This document shows, piece after piece, positions 30,356-38,832 of a stretch of 64,000 bases of DNA; position 1 is the first letter of the stretch; every line of letters starts with the position of its first letter. The DNA lies in NCBI RefSeq assembly GCF_030532715.1, contig NZ_JAUNKO010000001.1:530967-594966 (forward strand), in the 5' to 3' direction. The notes below the pieces were generated by a model. The model saw only the letters and a list, made by a program, of their open reading frames with translations. It ran no database searches and was not told where the DNA came from. This stretch comes from Corynebacterium sp. (lineage in GTDB: Bacteria; Actinomycetota; Actinomycetes; Mycobacteriales; Mycobacteriaceae). The position numbers and the translations under genes were made by a program.

Positions 30356-31014
30356 GCCGCATCTTAATCGCAGAGGATGATCATGGCATCGCCGACTTCA
30401 TTCACCGCGGTTTAACCGCCGCGGGGTTTGCTTGCACCATTACCGAAAGTGGTGATGAGGCGTACTCGCTTGCCAATTCCGGCGCGTACGATCTGCTCAT
30501 TTTGGACCTTGGCCTACCGGAGGTAGACGGCGGCGAGGTGCTCAGCCAGCTACGCAAGGCGAAAAACAATCTGCCGGTCATTGTGCTCACCGCCCGCACC
30601 AAGATTGAGGATCGCGTGCGCACCCTCGAGGGCGGGGCGGATGATTACATGCCCAAGCCGTTCCAATTTGCGGAGTTGCTGGCGCGGGTGAAGCTGCGGT
30701 TGACGGACCGCAGCACCCGCGATAGCGACACCAATATCTTGTCCCGGGGAAACTTATCGTTGGATTTGCGCACCCAGCGTGTGCATGTGGCAGGTAAAAC
30801 GCATGATTTGACGCGGCGGGAAGCCAGCCTGCTGGAAACGTTTTTGCGTCACCCTGACCAGGTACTGTCCCGCGCCCAACTATTGAGCAAGGTGTGGGGC
30901 ATGGATTTCGACCCTGGCTCAAACGTCGTTGACGTGTACGTGCGTACCTTACGCAAGAAAATCGGCGCGAAGCGTGTGGAAACTGTTCGCGGAACGGGGT
31001 ATCGGCTGAGGTGA
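30352..31014 (+). CDS. OmpR/PhoB-type response regulator
   Basis: A 220-residue regulator. The receiver domain has the acidic pair EDD (8-10), phospho-acceptor D52 (LILDLGLPEVDG), T/S in VLTAR and K in MPKPF. The C-terminal winged helix (about 125-220) ends with VDVYVRTLRKKIG and TVRGTGYRLR. It is coupled to the kinase by an ATGA overlap and to the downstream transporter by a GTGA overlap. Confidence 0.92.
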   Translation: MSRILIAEDDHGIADFIHRGLTAAGFACTITESGDEAYSLANSGAYDLLILDLGLPEVDGGEVLSQLRKAKNNLPVIVLTARTKIEDRVRTLEGGADDYMPKPFQFAELLARVKLRLTDRSTRDSDTNILSRGNLSLDLRTQRVHVAGKTHDLTRREASLLETFLRHPDQVLSRAQLLSKVWGMDFDPGSNVVDVYVRTLRKKIGAKRVETVRGTGYRLR

Positions 31015-32579
31015 AACCAATGCGTGACGAATGCACGACAACCGTTCCCATCAAAGCCGTTGAGCTGCCCGAAGAGGGCGAGACGACGCAACCCGCTCGG
31101 TGGTCCACCAAACCCCCAAGCCCGCAGCACAATGAACGCCCCAAAACGGAGTTCACCATGCCTCCGTGGCGCAGAATCGCGCCCCCGATCGTCGGAATGC
31201 TGGTGATGTTGCTGCTGTTGAGCCGCATGCCAGCCTCGTTAAGTTCGGATGGCAAATTCACCCTGGCCGTGTTTGCGGCGGCGATTTGGTTTTGGGTATT
31301 CACCAAGATCGACGACACCTACATTGCACTCAGCGCGGCCACCATCCTCACCGTAGCCGGCGCGATCCCCGTGCCGGAGCTGTATGCAGCACTGGGCGAC
31401 GACACCTTGTGGCTACTCATCGGCGCTTTCATCATCGCCTCCGCGGTGTCCGCCTCGGGGCTGGCGGAGCGCGGCGCGCTTGGCATTACCCGCGGGGTGA
31501 CCTCCCCGCGCGTCTTGGTGCACCTTGTCACCCTGACCATCGTGTGCACGGTGTACGCCGTACCCGCCACGTCGGGGCGCGCCGCATTGGTGATCCCGGT
31601 GTTTCTGGCGCTTTCGCACGCCCTTGGTGAACGGGACCGTTGGCTCACCCAGAGCCTCAGCCTCGTCTTCCCCGTCACTATTTTGTTTTCTGCGGTGGGC
31701 TCCCTGATTGGCGCTGGCGCGCATCTGATTACCAATCAGATTTTGTCCGCCAACGGGCTCGAGGCGTTTAGCTTTACCCAATGGTTGCTGTTTGGCCTGC
31801 CGCTGGCGTTGGTGTCTTCGCACGGCGCGGCGGAGATCATTTTGTTTGTCACCAGCACCAAGGAGCAGCGCAGCTCAGAGATCGACATTAACGCGGATTC
31901 GTTTACGGAAAGTTCCCGCGCGTTGTCGTCCTGGGAGATCCGCACCTTGCTGATCTTGATGATCTCCGTGGTGCTGTGGAGCACGGAAAACCTGCACGGC
32001 TTACCGCCCGCCCTGGTGGCGTTGATCGGCGGACTGCTGATCACCTGCCCGTGTTTCGGCTCCGTTACCCTCGCGGATTCCATCAAGAAGATCCCGTGGT
32101 CGCTGCTGCTGTTTATGGCGTCTACCTTGGCGATGAGCCGGGCGCTGACAAACACCGGCGCGGCGGAGGTATTGGCGCGAAGTTTGCTGAGCACGCCGTC
32201 ACACAATGTGTTCGCCGGGATTGTGTTTGTGGTCATGGTGATTGTGCTGTCCACGTTTGCGCATTTGGTGGTGCAGTCGCGGTCCGCGCGCTCCGCGGTG
32301 TTGATTCCATTGGTGGTGTTGCTCGCCCCGAGCGTGGGTGTCAATCCCCTGGCGGCGGCGTTTGTGTCCACTGCGGCGGCGGGTTTTTGCCACACGCTGC
32401 CTGCGTCGGCAAAGCCGTTAGCCATGTTTAAAACCCTCGGCGCGGAGACCAATACCGCCGTCTTTAATGAGTCGCAATTGTTGCGCCTCGCGGTATTTTT
32501 GCTGCCTCTCCACCTTGTGCTTTGCATCGTGTTCGCGTTTGGAATCTGGCCGTTGTTGGGACTTCCGGTGTTCCAGTAA
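31011..32579 (+). CDS. DASS/SLC13-family anion transporter
   Basis: A 522-residue transporter with about 40 N-terminal cytoplasmic residues and 11-13 hydrophobic segments from residue 60 onward. It is of the divalent anion:Na+ symporter type (dicarboxylate, sulfate, citrate): GALIGAGAHLITNQ-like region VGSLIGAGAHLITNQI and a second half ending ATAAAGFCHTLPASAKP. The GTG start overlaps the response regulator stop; an ATG at 31020 is possible. It is probably the gene controlled by the two-component system. Substrate unknown. Confidence 0.8.
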   Translation: MKPMRDECTTTVPIKAVELPEEGETTQPARWSTKPPSPQHNERPKTEFTMPPWRRIAPPIVGMLVMLLLLSRMPASLSSDGKFTLAVFAAAIWFWVFTKIDDTYIALSAATILTVAGAIPVPELYAALGDDTLWLLIGAFIIASAVSASGLAERGALGITRGVTSPRVLVHLVTLTIVCTVYAVPATSGRAALVIPVFLALSHALGERDRWLTQSLSLVFPVTILFSAVGSLIGAGAHLITNQILSANGLEAFSFTQWLLFGLPLALVSSHGAAEIILFVTSTKEQRSSEIDINADSFTESSRALSSWEIRTLLILMISVVLWSTENLHGLPPALVALIGGLLITCPCFGSVTLADSIKKIPWSLLLFMASTLAMSRALTNTGAAEVLARSLLSTPSHNVFAGIVFVVMVIVLSTFAHLVVQSRSARSAVLIPLVVLLAPSVGVNPLAAAFVSTAAAGFCHTLPASAKPLAMFKTLGAETNTAVFNESQLLRLAVFLLPLHLVLCIVFAFGIWPLLGLPVFQ

Positions 32580-32659
32580 ATTGCGTCCGCGCGGTGGGTA
32601 TTTGCCTGCGCGCGCGACCGCATTGTTTGTTGTAGTTGATGTGAGGAATATTGCACTCG

Positions 32660-33880
32660 ATGACCGTTTATATGCCCGCTCGTATTTTGGTTGCCCCTTC
32701 CGGATTCAAGGAAAGTTTGTCTGCAATTGAAGTTGCTGATGCTATTGCCGCAGGGGTTCGGCGCGTGTTTCCAGGCGTGCACGTGGATTGCTTCCCGGTA
32801 CCGGACGGAGGGGAGGGAACGGTAGAGATTTTCACCACCCGCCCAGGCGCGGTGCCGCACACATGCACGGTTGCTGGGCCCGTCGGGGACCCTGTCGACG
32901 CTACGTGGCTGGAGTTGCCCAACGGTACGGCGATTGTGGAAATGGCCTCTGCCGCGGGCTTGCGTCTCGTGCCGCGAGACCAACGTGACCCAGGCGCTAC
33001 CTGCACGTTTGGCGTCGGCCAGCTGATTGCGGATGCCCTTGACCACGGCATGCGGCGCATTATTGTGGGTTGCGGAGATTCCGGCACCTGTGATGGTGGT
33101 GCCGGCGCACTGCGGGCGCTGGGTGTGCGCATTTTGGATTCCCACGGCAATGATGTGCCACGCGGCGGTTCCGCGCTTCTCGATGCCGCCGCCATCGACG
33201 CCTCCAACCTCCATCCCCGCTGGCACGAAGCCCGCGTCCAGCTCGCCTGTAACGTGCACAACGTGTTGACCGGCCCGCGCGGGGTGGCGGCCGTGTTTGG
33301 CCCGCAAAAGGGCGCGACCCCAGAGCAGGTTGCGCTTCTCGACGCCGCGCTCAGCAACTTCGCCAGCCTCCTCACCGAACACCTATCCCCTACTCTTGAT
33401 GTGCACTCCGGCCCCGGCACCGGCGCGTCCGGCGGATTGGGTGCCGGTCTCGCGGCCATCGGCGCCACGCTGGAAAACCGCTTCGATGTGCTGCTTGGGC
33501 TTGCCCCTACGGAATCGGCCGAAAGCTTGGACGATTTAATGGCGCAGGCGGATCTTGTGCTTACTGCGGAAGGCGCCATCGACTTCCAAACGCCGCGCGG
33601 AAAAGTTCCGGCTGAGATTGCCCGCCGCGCGCAAGTGACCGGCGTGCCCGTCATCGCGTTGGCGGGTTCGCTTGGCAAGGGCGCCCCAGCAGTCCACGAT
33701 GTGGGTATCGACGCAATCGCTTCCATCCTGCACATCCCCATGGATATCGAACAAGCTGTCAAACACGGCGGCACGCTCCTCACGGACGCCACGGAACGCA
33801 CCATGCGATTGGTGCAGCTAGGCTCCGTCATGCACGGTCGATGCGCACGGAAAGCCCACCACGGGCGCCCAGGGAACTGA
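32660..33880 (+). CDS. Glycerate kinase (GarK/GlxK type)
   Basis: A 406-residue kinase that phosphorylates glycerate. Family landmarks: LVAPSGFKESLSA at the N-terminus, PVPDGGEGTVE, GCGDSGTCDGGAGALRALG and GPGTGASGGLGAGL. The start is uncertain: ATG 32660 has GAGG 13 nt upstream, TTG 32651 has GAGG 4 nt upstream, and ATG 32672 begins just before the conserved part but has no ribosome site. Not part of an evident operon. Confidence 0.88.
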   Translation: MTVYMPARILVAPSGFKESLSAIEVADAIAAGVRRVFPGVHVDCFPVPDGGEGTVEIFTTRPGAVPHTCTVAGPVGDPVDATWLELPNGTAIVEMASAAGLRLVPRDQRDPGATCTFGVGQLIADALDHGMRRIIVGCGDSGTCDGGAGALRALGVRILDSHGNDVPRGGSALLDAAAIDASNLHPRWHEARVQLACNVHNVLTGPRGVAAVFGPQKGATPEQVALLDAALSNFASLLTEHLSPTLDVHSGPGTGASGGLGAGLAAIGATLENRFDVLLGLAPTESAESLDDLMAQADLVLTAEGAIDFQTPRGKVPAEIARRAQVTGVPVIALAGSLGKGAPAVHDVGIDAIASILHIPMDIEQAVKHGGTLLTDATERTMRLVQLGSVMHGRCARKAHHGRPGN

Positions 33881-33980
33881 GACCACCAACACCGATCTAT
33901 TAAGTGCACAACCTTAAAATTGGGTGCATTATCAACTTTGGGCCAGCTGATTTTTAGCTTGTCGGCCTAGGCTTTGCACT

Positions 33981-35480
33981 ATGAAACGCCGTGGCTTTTT
34001 AAAACTCGTCGCATTGTCGGCGGCGCTCAGCGCATGCACAAACAACGCGACAACCACCTCCAGCCCCGCCGACTCTTCCACCGAGGACGCGTCCAAATTG
34101 GCGTTCGATTCCAAAGGCTTCGTGGAAAAGACCACCACGATCGGCGACGCGAACATCACCTACCGGGAATGGTCGAACATAGTCTACGTATCCAATCCAG
34201 TGGATACGGACTACCAATCGCTGGTGATCAAGCAACCCACCGAAATCAACGGCGAGCGCGTCGACTCCACCTCGTTGCCGATCGTGCTGGCCTTAAATAT
34301 TGGTGGCTATCTGTCTTCGTCGCCGAATAAGCAGGGCGGCCCGGGCGGCCCCATCGACGCCACGGGCGTCCCACCGACCGGAAACCCGAGCGGGCCTCCC
34401 GGCGGCGGCGAATCCCCCGGCGATGGTGTCGCGTCAGGGTCCGGCGATCAGGTAGCGGGCGGGCGTCGAGTAGACAACGGCGACCAAGCGCTCGCTGGCG
34501 GGTTGACTGTGGTGGTCCCCGGGGCCCGGGGCCGCGATAACCAAGCCGAGGACGGCACCTACTTTGGCAAGGCCCCCGCCGCGATCGTGGATCTTAAGGC
34601 CGCGGTGCGCTATTTGAAAGCCAACGCCGACGCCATCCCTGGTAACACGGAACGCATCGTTTCCAGTGGTAGTTCCGCGGGCGGCGCCCTGTCGGTGTTG
34701 TTGGGCGCCTCCGGTGATAGTGACCTTTACGCAACGGAGCTTAAGGCCATCGGCGCGGCGGATGCCTCGGATGCGATCTACGCGGCCGCGGGCTACTGCC
34801 CCATCACCGATTTGGAGTACGCGGACGCCGCCTACGCGTGGTGTTTCCAAGAAACCAGCGACGAAGCCAAGGCCCTAGCGAAACAATTCGACGCCCGGAT
34901 GCAGGACCTCAAGCTGAAAAACTCCGACGGCAAGGAACTCACCGCCGACAACCTGGCCAACCACATCTTGAAGGAGCACATCCGCCCGGCTGCGAAACGA
35001 CACCTCGAGGGATCATCCCCTGAGGAACGTGCCGCCTACGAGGCGGAGCAGCCGTGGGTGGCGAAAGATTTCAGCTGGGATGAATTCATCGCCTCGGTGG
35101 ATCGCAAGAAAACCAGCCCGGCGTTTGACAAGCCCGATTTGAGCAGCGGCGAGAACATCCTGTTCGGCAGCACCACCGAAAACGCCCGGCACTTTACCGA
35201 ACAAGGCCAATCCGGCGCGGTTGCCGAGGACGTCCAACAAGCCGTCGAGCAGATGAACCCCATGGCTTTCCTGTTAGATGAACACAAGCAGCGCGCCAAG
35301 CATTGGTTCCTGCGGGTGGGCACCAAGGACACGGACACGAGCTACAGCGTCGTAAGCAACCTGGATTCCCTCCTGCAACGCATTGGCGATTCTGTAGACA
35401 CCGCCTTTTATTGGGACGCGGGCCACGGGGCGAACCTTGACCCCGACAAGTTTGTCGCCTGGGTGAAATCCCTCGGCTAG
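33981..35480 (+). CDS. Secreted alpha/beta-hydrolase lipoprotein, subtype-B tannase-like
   Basis: A 499-residue lipoprotein. The signal sequence MKRRGFLKLVALSAALSAC combines a twin-arginine motif (RRGFLK) and a lipobox with C19, so export is probably by Tat. The nucleophile elbow is GSSAGG (about 232-237), followed by AADASDAIYAAAGYCPITDLEYAD, a pattern typical of bacterial subtype-B tannase/feruloyl esterase proteins. The C-terminus has the histidine motif DAGHGANLD. Residues about 112-150 are a Gly/Pro-rich insert. It likely cleaves aromatic esters outside the cell; the true substrate is unknown. Confidence 0.78.
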   Translation: MKRRGFLKLVALSAALSACTNNATTTSSPADSSTEDASKLAFDSKGFVEKTTTIGDANITYREWSNIVYVSNPVDTDYQSLVIKQPTEINGERVDSTSLPIVLALNIGGYLSSSPNKQGGPGGPIDATGVPPTGNPSGPPGGGESPGDGVASGSGDQVAGGRRVDNGDQALAGGLTVVVPGARGRDNQAEDGTYFGKAPAAIVDLKAAVRYLKANADAIPGNTERIVSSGSSAGGALSVLLGASGDSDLYATELKAIGAADASDAIYAAAGYCPITDLEYADAAYAWCFQETSDEAKALAKQFDARMQDLKLKNSDGKELTADNLANHILKEHIRPAAKRHLEGSSPEERAAYEAEQPWVAKDFSWDEFIASVDRKKTSPAFDKPDLSSGENILFGSTTENARHFTEQGQSGAVAEDVQQAVEQMNPMAFLLDEHKQRAKHWFLRVGTKDTDTSYSVVSNLDSLLQRIGDSVDTAFYWDAGHGANLDPDKFVAWVKSLG

Positions 35481-35486
35481 CCTCGG

Positions 35487-36302
35487 CTAACCGCGACGCG
35501 CCCGCGCGTATGTGCCGCGGGTGGCTGCGGCGGTGAGCTGTTTGACTAGGAGGAGCAACGCGGCGTCGATAATGAGCATTTTGCAGAGGATTGCCGCGAG
35601 CCCGCTGCCCAGGTTGAGGGGGCTATTCCAGAAAAAGTGGCAGCCGTACGCGCAGAGAACCAACCCGGCGCCGGCCCACCAGCGGCGGTCCAACAGCAGC
35701 ATCACGCCCACCCCGGCGAAGGCGGAAAATGCCCAATGCGAGGCCAGCGCGGTGATCAACCGGATCACGGCGGTGAGCAGGGCGCCCTCCACGTCACTGT
35801 TCGGGTCTTCCACGGCGCCGCGCGCAACGTAGACGATATTCTCGGCGGTTTGAAAGCCCAAGCCCACCCAGGCCCCGATGGCGAAACCTTCGATCGGGTG
35901 GCGTAGGCCGCACAGCAGCACGATGGCGAAGATGAGCACGGTTTTCGCCCATTCTTCAGTAAACGGCCCGGCGATGGCGGGCTGCCAATCCTCCGCGTGG
36001 TTGGGGATGACAAAGTAGAGGAATTCGAAGGCGCGATTGCCTTGCATGGCCACCCATGTGGCGGCGCAGGCCCCGACCACAAAGGAAAACCCGGCGATGT
36101 GCAGCGGCAGCGGCCGTAGGCTGGTGCTGTGGCTGATGAGCACGCCGCACAAGATGGGCGCGAGTAATACCACCGCGCTGCCCGCGAGCACCGCAGTGGA
36201 ATATCGGGGGATCATCATGTGCGCGTAAGAGGCGTAGCCCACCACCCCGAGGATGAGCATCACCCACCACAGCGCGGAGCGCGGCTGATACAGGCCGCTC
36301 AT
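35487..36302 (-). CDS. PrsW-family intramembrane glutamic protease homologue
   Basis: A 271-residue membrane protein with about eight hydrophobic segments. PrsW landmarks are all visible: FTEEWAKT (the EExxK motif), VGLGFQTAENIVY (FxxxEN motif) and histidines in ASHWAFSA and YGCHFFW. PrsW proteins cut membrane-bound anti-sigma factors or other substrates. The ATG at 36302 overlaps the preceding gene's stop by 4 nt, so the two are coupled; longer frames to 36449 run through the neighbour. Confidence 0.85.
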   Translation of the reverse strand: MSGLYQPRSALWWVMLILGVVGYASYAHMMIPRYSTAVLAGSAVVLLAPILCGVLISHSTSLRPLPLHIAGFSFVVGACAATWVAMQGNRAFEFLYFVIPNHAEDWQPAIAGPFTEEWAKTVLIFAIVLLCGLRHPIEGFAIGAWVGLGFQTAENIVYVARGAVEDPNSDVEGALLTAVIRLITALASHWAFSAFAGVGVMLLLDRRWWAGAGLVLCAYGCHFFWNSPLNLGSGLAAILCKMLIIDAALLLLVKQLTAAATRGTYARARRG

Positions 36303-36814
36303 GTGGTGTGCACCTGGAGTTCGCGGATAAGTTCCTCGATTGGTGCGGGTTGGGTGGCGTCCGTGCTCGTGGAGGTAATTGCCACGAGATAGTCCTCGTG
36401 GGTGATTACGGTGCATTGCCCACCGGCGGCGTCGGCGACGAGGCTGCACCGGTAGCCTTCGTAGCGGGCGCCGTAGAGTGGGGCGTCGATGCGCGCGTTG
36501 CCCATGCGGTTCGTCACGTAGCGTTCGGCGGCGGCTACCGGGTCGCGCACGCCGCTCACAATGCGCACCGCAATCCGCTGCGTGCCCCGCTCATACATTC
36601 GAAGGTCACGGTTGGTTCCCAACGTACGCTCGAAGCCGGACGGCACCTGGAAGGTGGCGATACCGCGGCCCACGCTGACTTGTTCCAACCCGGCGGCGAC
36701 GGTGTGGCGCGGAATCACGGCGTTGAGCGACGCGGGCACCGCCCACGGTACGGCGAGCAAGCAGAGGACCAACAGTGCGATTCGAACATCGCGGAGGAAT
36801 AGAGTGGAGACCAT
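36299..36814 (-). CDS. Membrane-anchored hypothetical protein upstream of PrsW
   Basis: A 171-residue protein with one N-terminal hydrophobic helix (IALLVLCLLAVPWAVPASL, about 12-30) and an extracytoplasmic part of about 135 residues with a single cysteine pair (YRCSLVADAAGGQC). No known family seen. It is coupled to PrsW (ATGA). Its ATG at 36812-36814 overlaps the divergent globin ATG inside CCATGG, so its promoter must lie inside the globin gene unless the real start is further in. Confidence 0.7.
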   Translation of the reverse strand: MVSTLFLRDVRIALLVLCLLAVPWAVPASLNAVIPRHTVAAGLEQVSVGRGIATFQVPSGFERTLGTNRDLRMYERGTQRIAVRIVSGVRDPVAAAERYVTNRMGNARIDAPLYGARYEGYRCSLVADAAGGQCTVITHEDYLVAITSTSTDATQPAPIEELIRELQVHTT

Positions 36815-37193
36815 GGAAACCTTCTATGACAGAGTCGGCGGCGAGGCTACGTTTCGGGATATCGTCCACCACTTCTACCAGCAGGTACGCACTGATGACA
36901 TCTTGGGACCAATGTATCCCGCGGACGATTGGCAGGGCGCCGAGGACCGGCTCCGCATGTTTCTCGCCCAGTACTGGGGCGGGCCGCAAACCTACCAAGC
37001 CGAACGCGGGCACCCCCGACTGCGCATGCGCCACTTCCCGTTTACTATCGACGCCGCGGCCCGCGACCGCTGGCTGCTACTCATGCGCAACGCGGTAGAG
37101 ACCATCGACAGTGACACGCTCGACGACGCGCACCGTGCCGCCCTGTGGGACCACATGGAACGCGTGGCCAATATGCTCGTGAACGCGGAATAA
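36813..37193 (+). CDS. glbO: Truncated hemoglobin, group II (GlbO type)
   Basis: A 126-residue trHb. FYDRVGGEATFRDIVHHFYQQV starts the fold and holds the distal FY pair; the proximal histidine is in RMRHFPF, and RDRWLLLM holds the conserved tryptophan of group II globins. It binds oxygen or NO. The ATG at 36813 follows GTGGAG. The flavoprotein gene begins 4 nt after its stop, so the two are cotranscribed. Confidence 0.92.
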   Translation: METFYDRVGGEATFRDIVHHFYQQVRTDDILGPMYPADDWQGAEDRLRMFLAQYWGGPQTYQAERGHPRLRMRHFPFTIDAAARDRWLLLMRNAVETIDSDTLDDAHRAALWDHMERVANMLVNAE

Positions 37194-37197
37194 TCGC

Positions 37198-38814
37198 ATG
37201 GAAATCGCCATTATCGGGGGCGGCCCGCGCGGGATCTCCATCTTGGAGCGGCTAACCGCTGCCACGCCCGCCACGCCACTACGCATCCACGTTATCGACG
37301 CCGTGCAGCCAGGTGCCGGCGAAATCTGGCGCACGGACCAAACACGCATTCTATGCATGAACACCTTGGCCGGGGAGGTGACGCTGTTTACCGAGCCGGG
37401 CGCCTCGGTGCGCCTGCCGGTGCGCGAAGGCCCCACGTTGTTTGAGTGGGCGGGCGGCGCTTGGCCCGCCGCTTCCCACCCGCCACGCGCCGTGTATGGC
37501 GAGTATTTACATTGGGTCTACACCTGGGTGCTCGAACACTTACCCGATAACGTGACCGTCTTTGAACATACGGACCGAGTGGTAGGTATCGACGGCACGA
37601 CGCTTCAGCTCGCCAGCGGGCGCAGCATCACCGCCTCCCGCATCGTCTACGCGGGAGGTTGGCTGCGCACTGAAGACACCCCGGCGCCGCGCCGCGTAGC
37701 CCCGGATAATCCGGTGGCCCAGGATTATTCCGGCATTCCCGCCGGGGCGGACGTGCTGGTGCGCGGGTTGGGTATGGGTTTCTTTGACACGATGGCGCTC
37801 CTCACCCTGGACCGCGGGGGATCATTCCACCCCCACCCGGATGGCAGCAACAGGCTCCGCTACCAGCCGAGCGGGGAAGAACCCAGGCTGATTGTTACCT
37901 CGCGGCGGGGTTATCCTTACCTGCCGAAGCCGGACTACAGCGGCGAACTTCCGCCGCCCGCCACATTGGCCAATACTCGGCGGGTGGCTCGCCAGTTGCG
38001 GGATCAACCAAGCATTGATTTCGGCGCGTCAGTGCTGCCCGCGATCATGGAAGATGCGCGGCTCGCATACAATCCCGCGGTGAGCGCCACGGAATTTAAG
38101 CAGGTGTTGGAACGAGTGGCGTCCCCATGGGACACCCCGGGAACGCTCGAAAGCATTACCGAATTGGTCGCGGAAGAGCTGCGCGGGGATATTGCGGAGG
38201 CCGCCCTAGGCGCGGCTTCTCCCCTGAAATCCGCCTTGCGGGAAATAGGCGCTGCCCGTAAAACCGTAACCCTGTTGGGTGCAGGTGGCCGCTACACCCC
38301 GGATTCTATGCGCAGTTCGTTCAAGAACTTTATGGCTTTCGCCCGGTTGGTCGGTTCCGGCCCGCCGGCGTTCCGCAGCCGCGAACTCTTGGCATTAGTG
38401 GAGGCCGGGATCGTACGGTTCGCGGGCCGTGCGGAGTCCTTAGACGGCAGTTTTCGTTTACGTTCGCGCGACCTCGTTGCACCCGTGCACGCCGATTATC
38501 TGATTGAGGCCCGTCTACCTGCACCGGATATCCGCCGCACCGCCGACCCTGTGCTCCGAGACCTGTTGGCGCAGGGGCGGATCCGACCGTTTTGCCTTCG
38601 CAATGGCTCGCCCACCGCTGCCATCGATGTGGAGGTGTCCACTGGGCGGGTTATCCACCGCGATGGAACTGTCGACGAGACATTCCATGTGGCGGGCATC
38701 CCGCTCAACACGCTCATTGGATTTACCACTATCAGCCCAATTCCCGGCACGGATGCCCCTATGCTGCAAGAAACCGACCGTGTGGCACGAAGCCTGCTTG
38801 GTTGGCAAGGGTGA
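37198..38814 (+). CDS. FAD/NAD(P)-binding flavoprotein
   Basis: A 538-residue protein starting with the dinucleotide motif AIIGGGPRGISILERL, typical of the FAD-NAD(P)-binding (PF13454-like) family. A second motif, VLVRGLGMGFFDTMALL (about 180-196), fits the NAD(P)H site. It follows glbO at 4 nt, which suggests a redox partner role for the globin or a linked oxidation, but the substrate is unknown. SidA/peptide monooxygenase-like enzymes are a more distant alternative. Confidence 0.82.
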   Translation: MEIAIIGGGPRGISILERLTAATPATPLRIHVIDAVQPGAGEIWRTDQTRILCMNTLAGEVTLFTEPGASVRLPVREGPTLFEWAGGAWPAASHPPRAVYGEYLHWVYTWVLEHLPDNVTVFEHTDRVVGIDGTTLQLASGRSITASRIVYAGGWLRTEDTPAPRRVAPDNPVAQDYSGIPAGADVLVRGLGMGFFDTMALLTLDRGGSFHPHPDGSNRLRYQPSGEEPRLIVTSRRGYPYLPKPDYSGELPPPATLANTRRVARQLRDQPSIDFGASVLPAIMEDARLAYNPAVSATEFKQVLERVASPWDTPGTLESITELVAEELRGDIAEAALGAASPLKSALREIGAARKTVTLLGAGGRYTPDSMRSSFKNFMAFARLVGSGPPAFRSRELLALVEAGIVRFAGRAESLDGSFRLRSRDLVAPVHADYLIEARLPAPDIRRTADPVLRDLLAQGRIRPFCLRNGSPTAAIDVEVSTGRVIHRDGTVDETFHVAGIPLNTLIGFTTISPIPGTDAPMLQETDRVARSLLGWQG

Positions 38815-38832
38815 ACGAATGCGGGTTGTAGG

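Noticed and set aside
31736..33382. 548-codon minus-strand frame across the DASS transporter and glycerate kinase
   Set aside because: It covers parts of two conserved genes and their gap on the other strand and has no family pattern.
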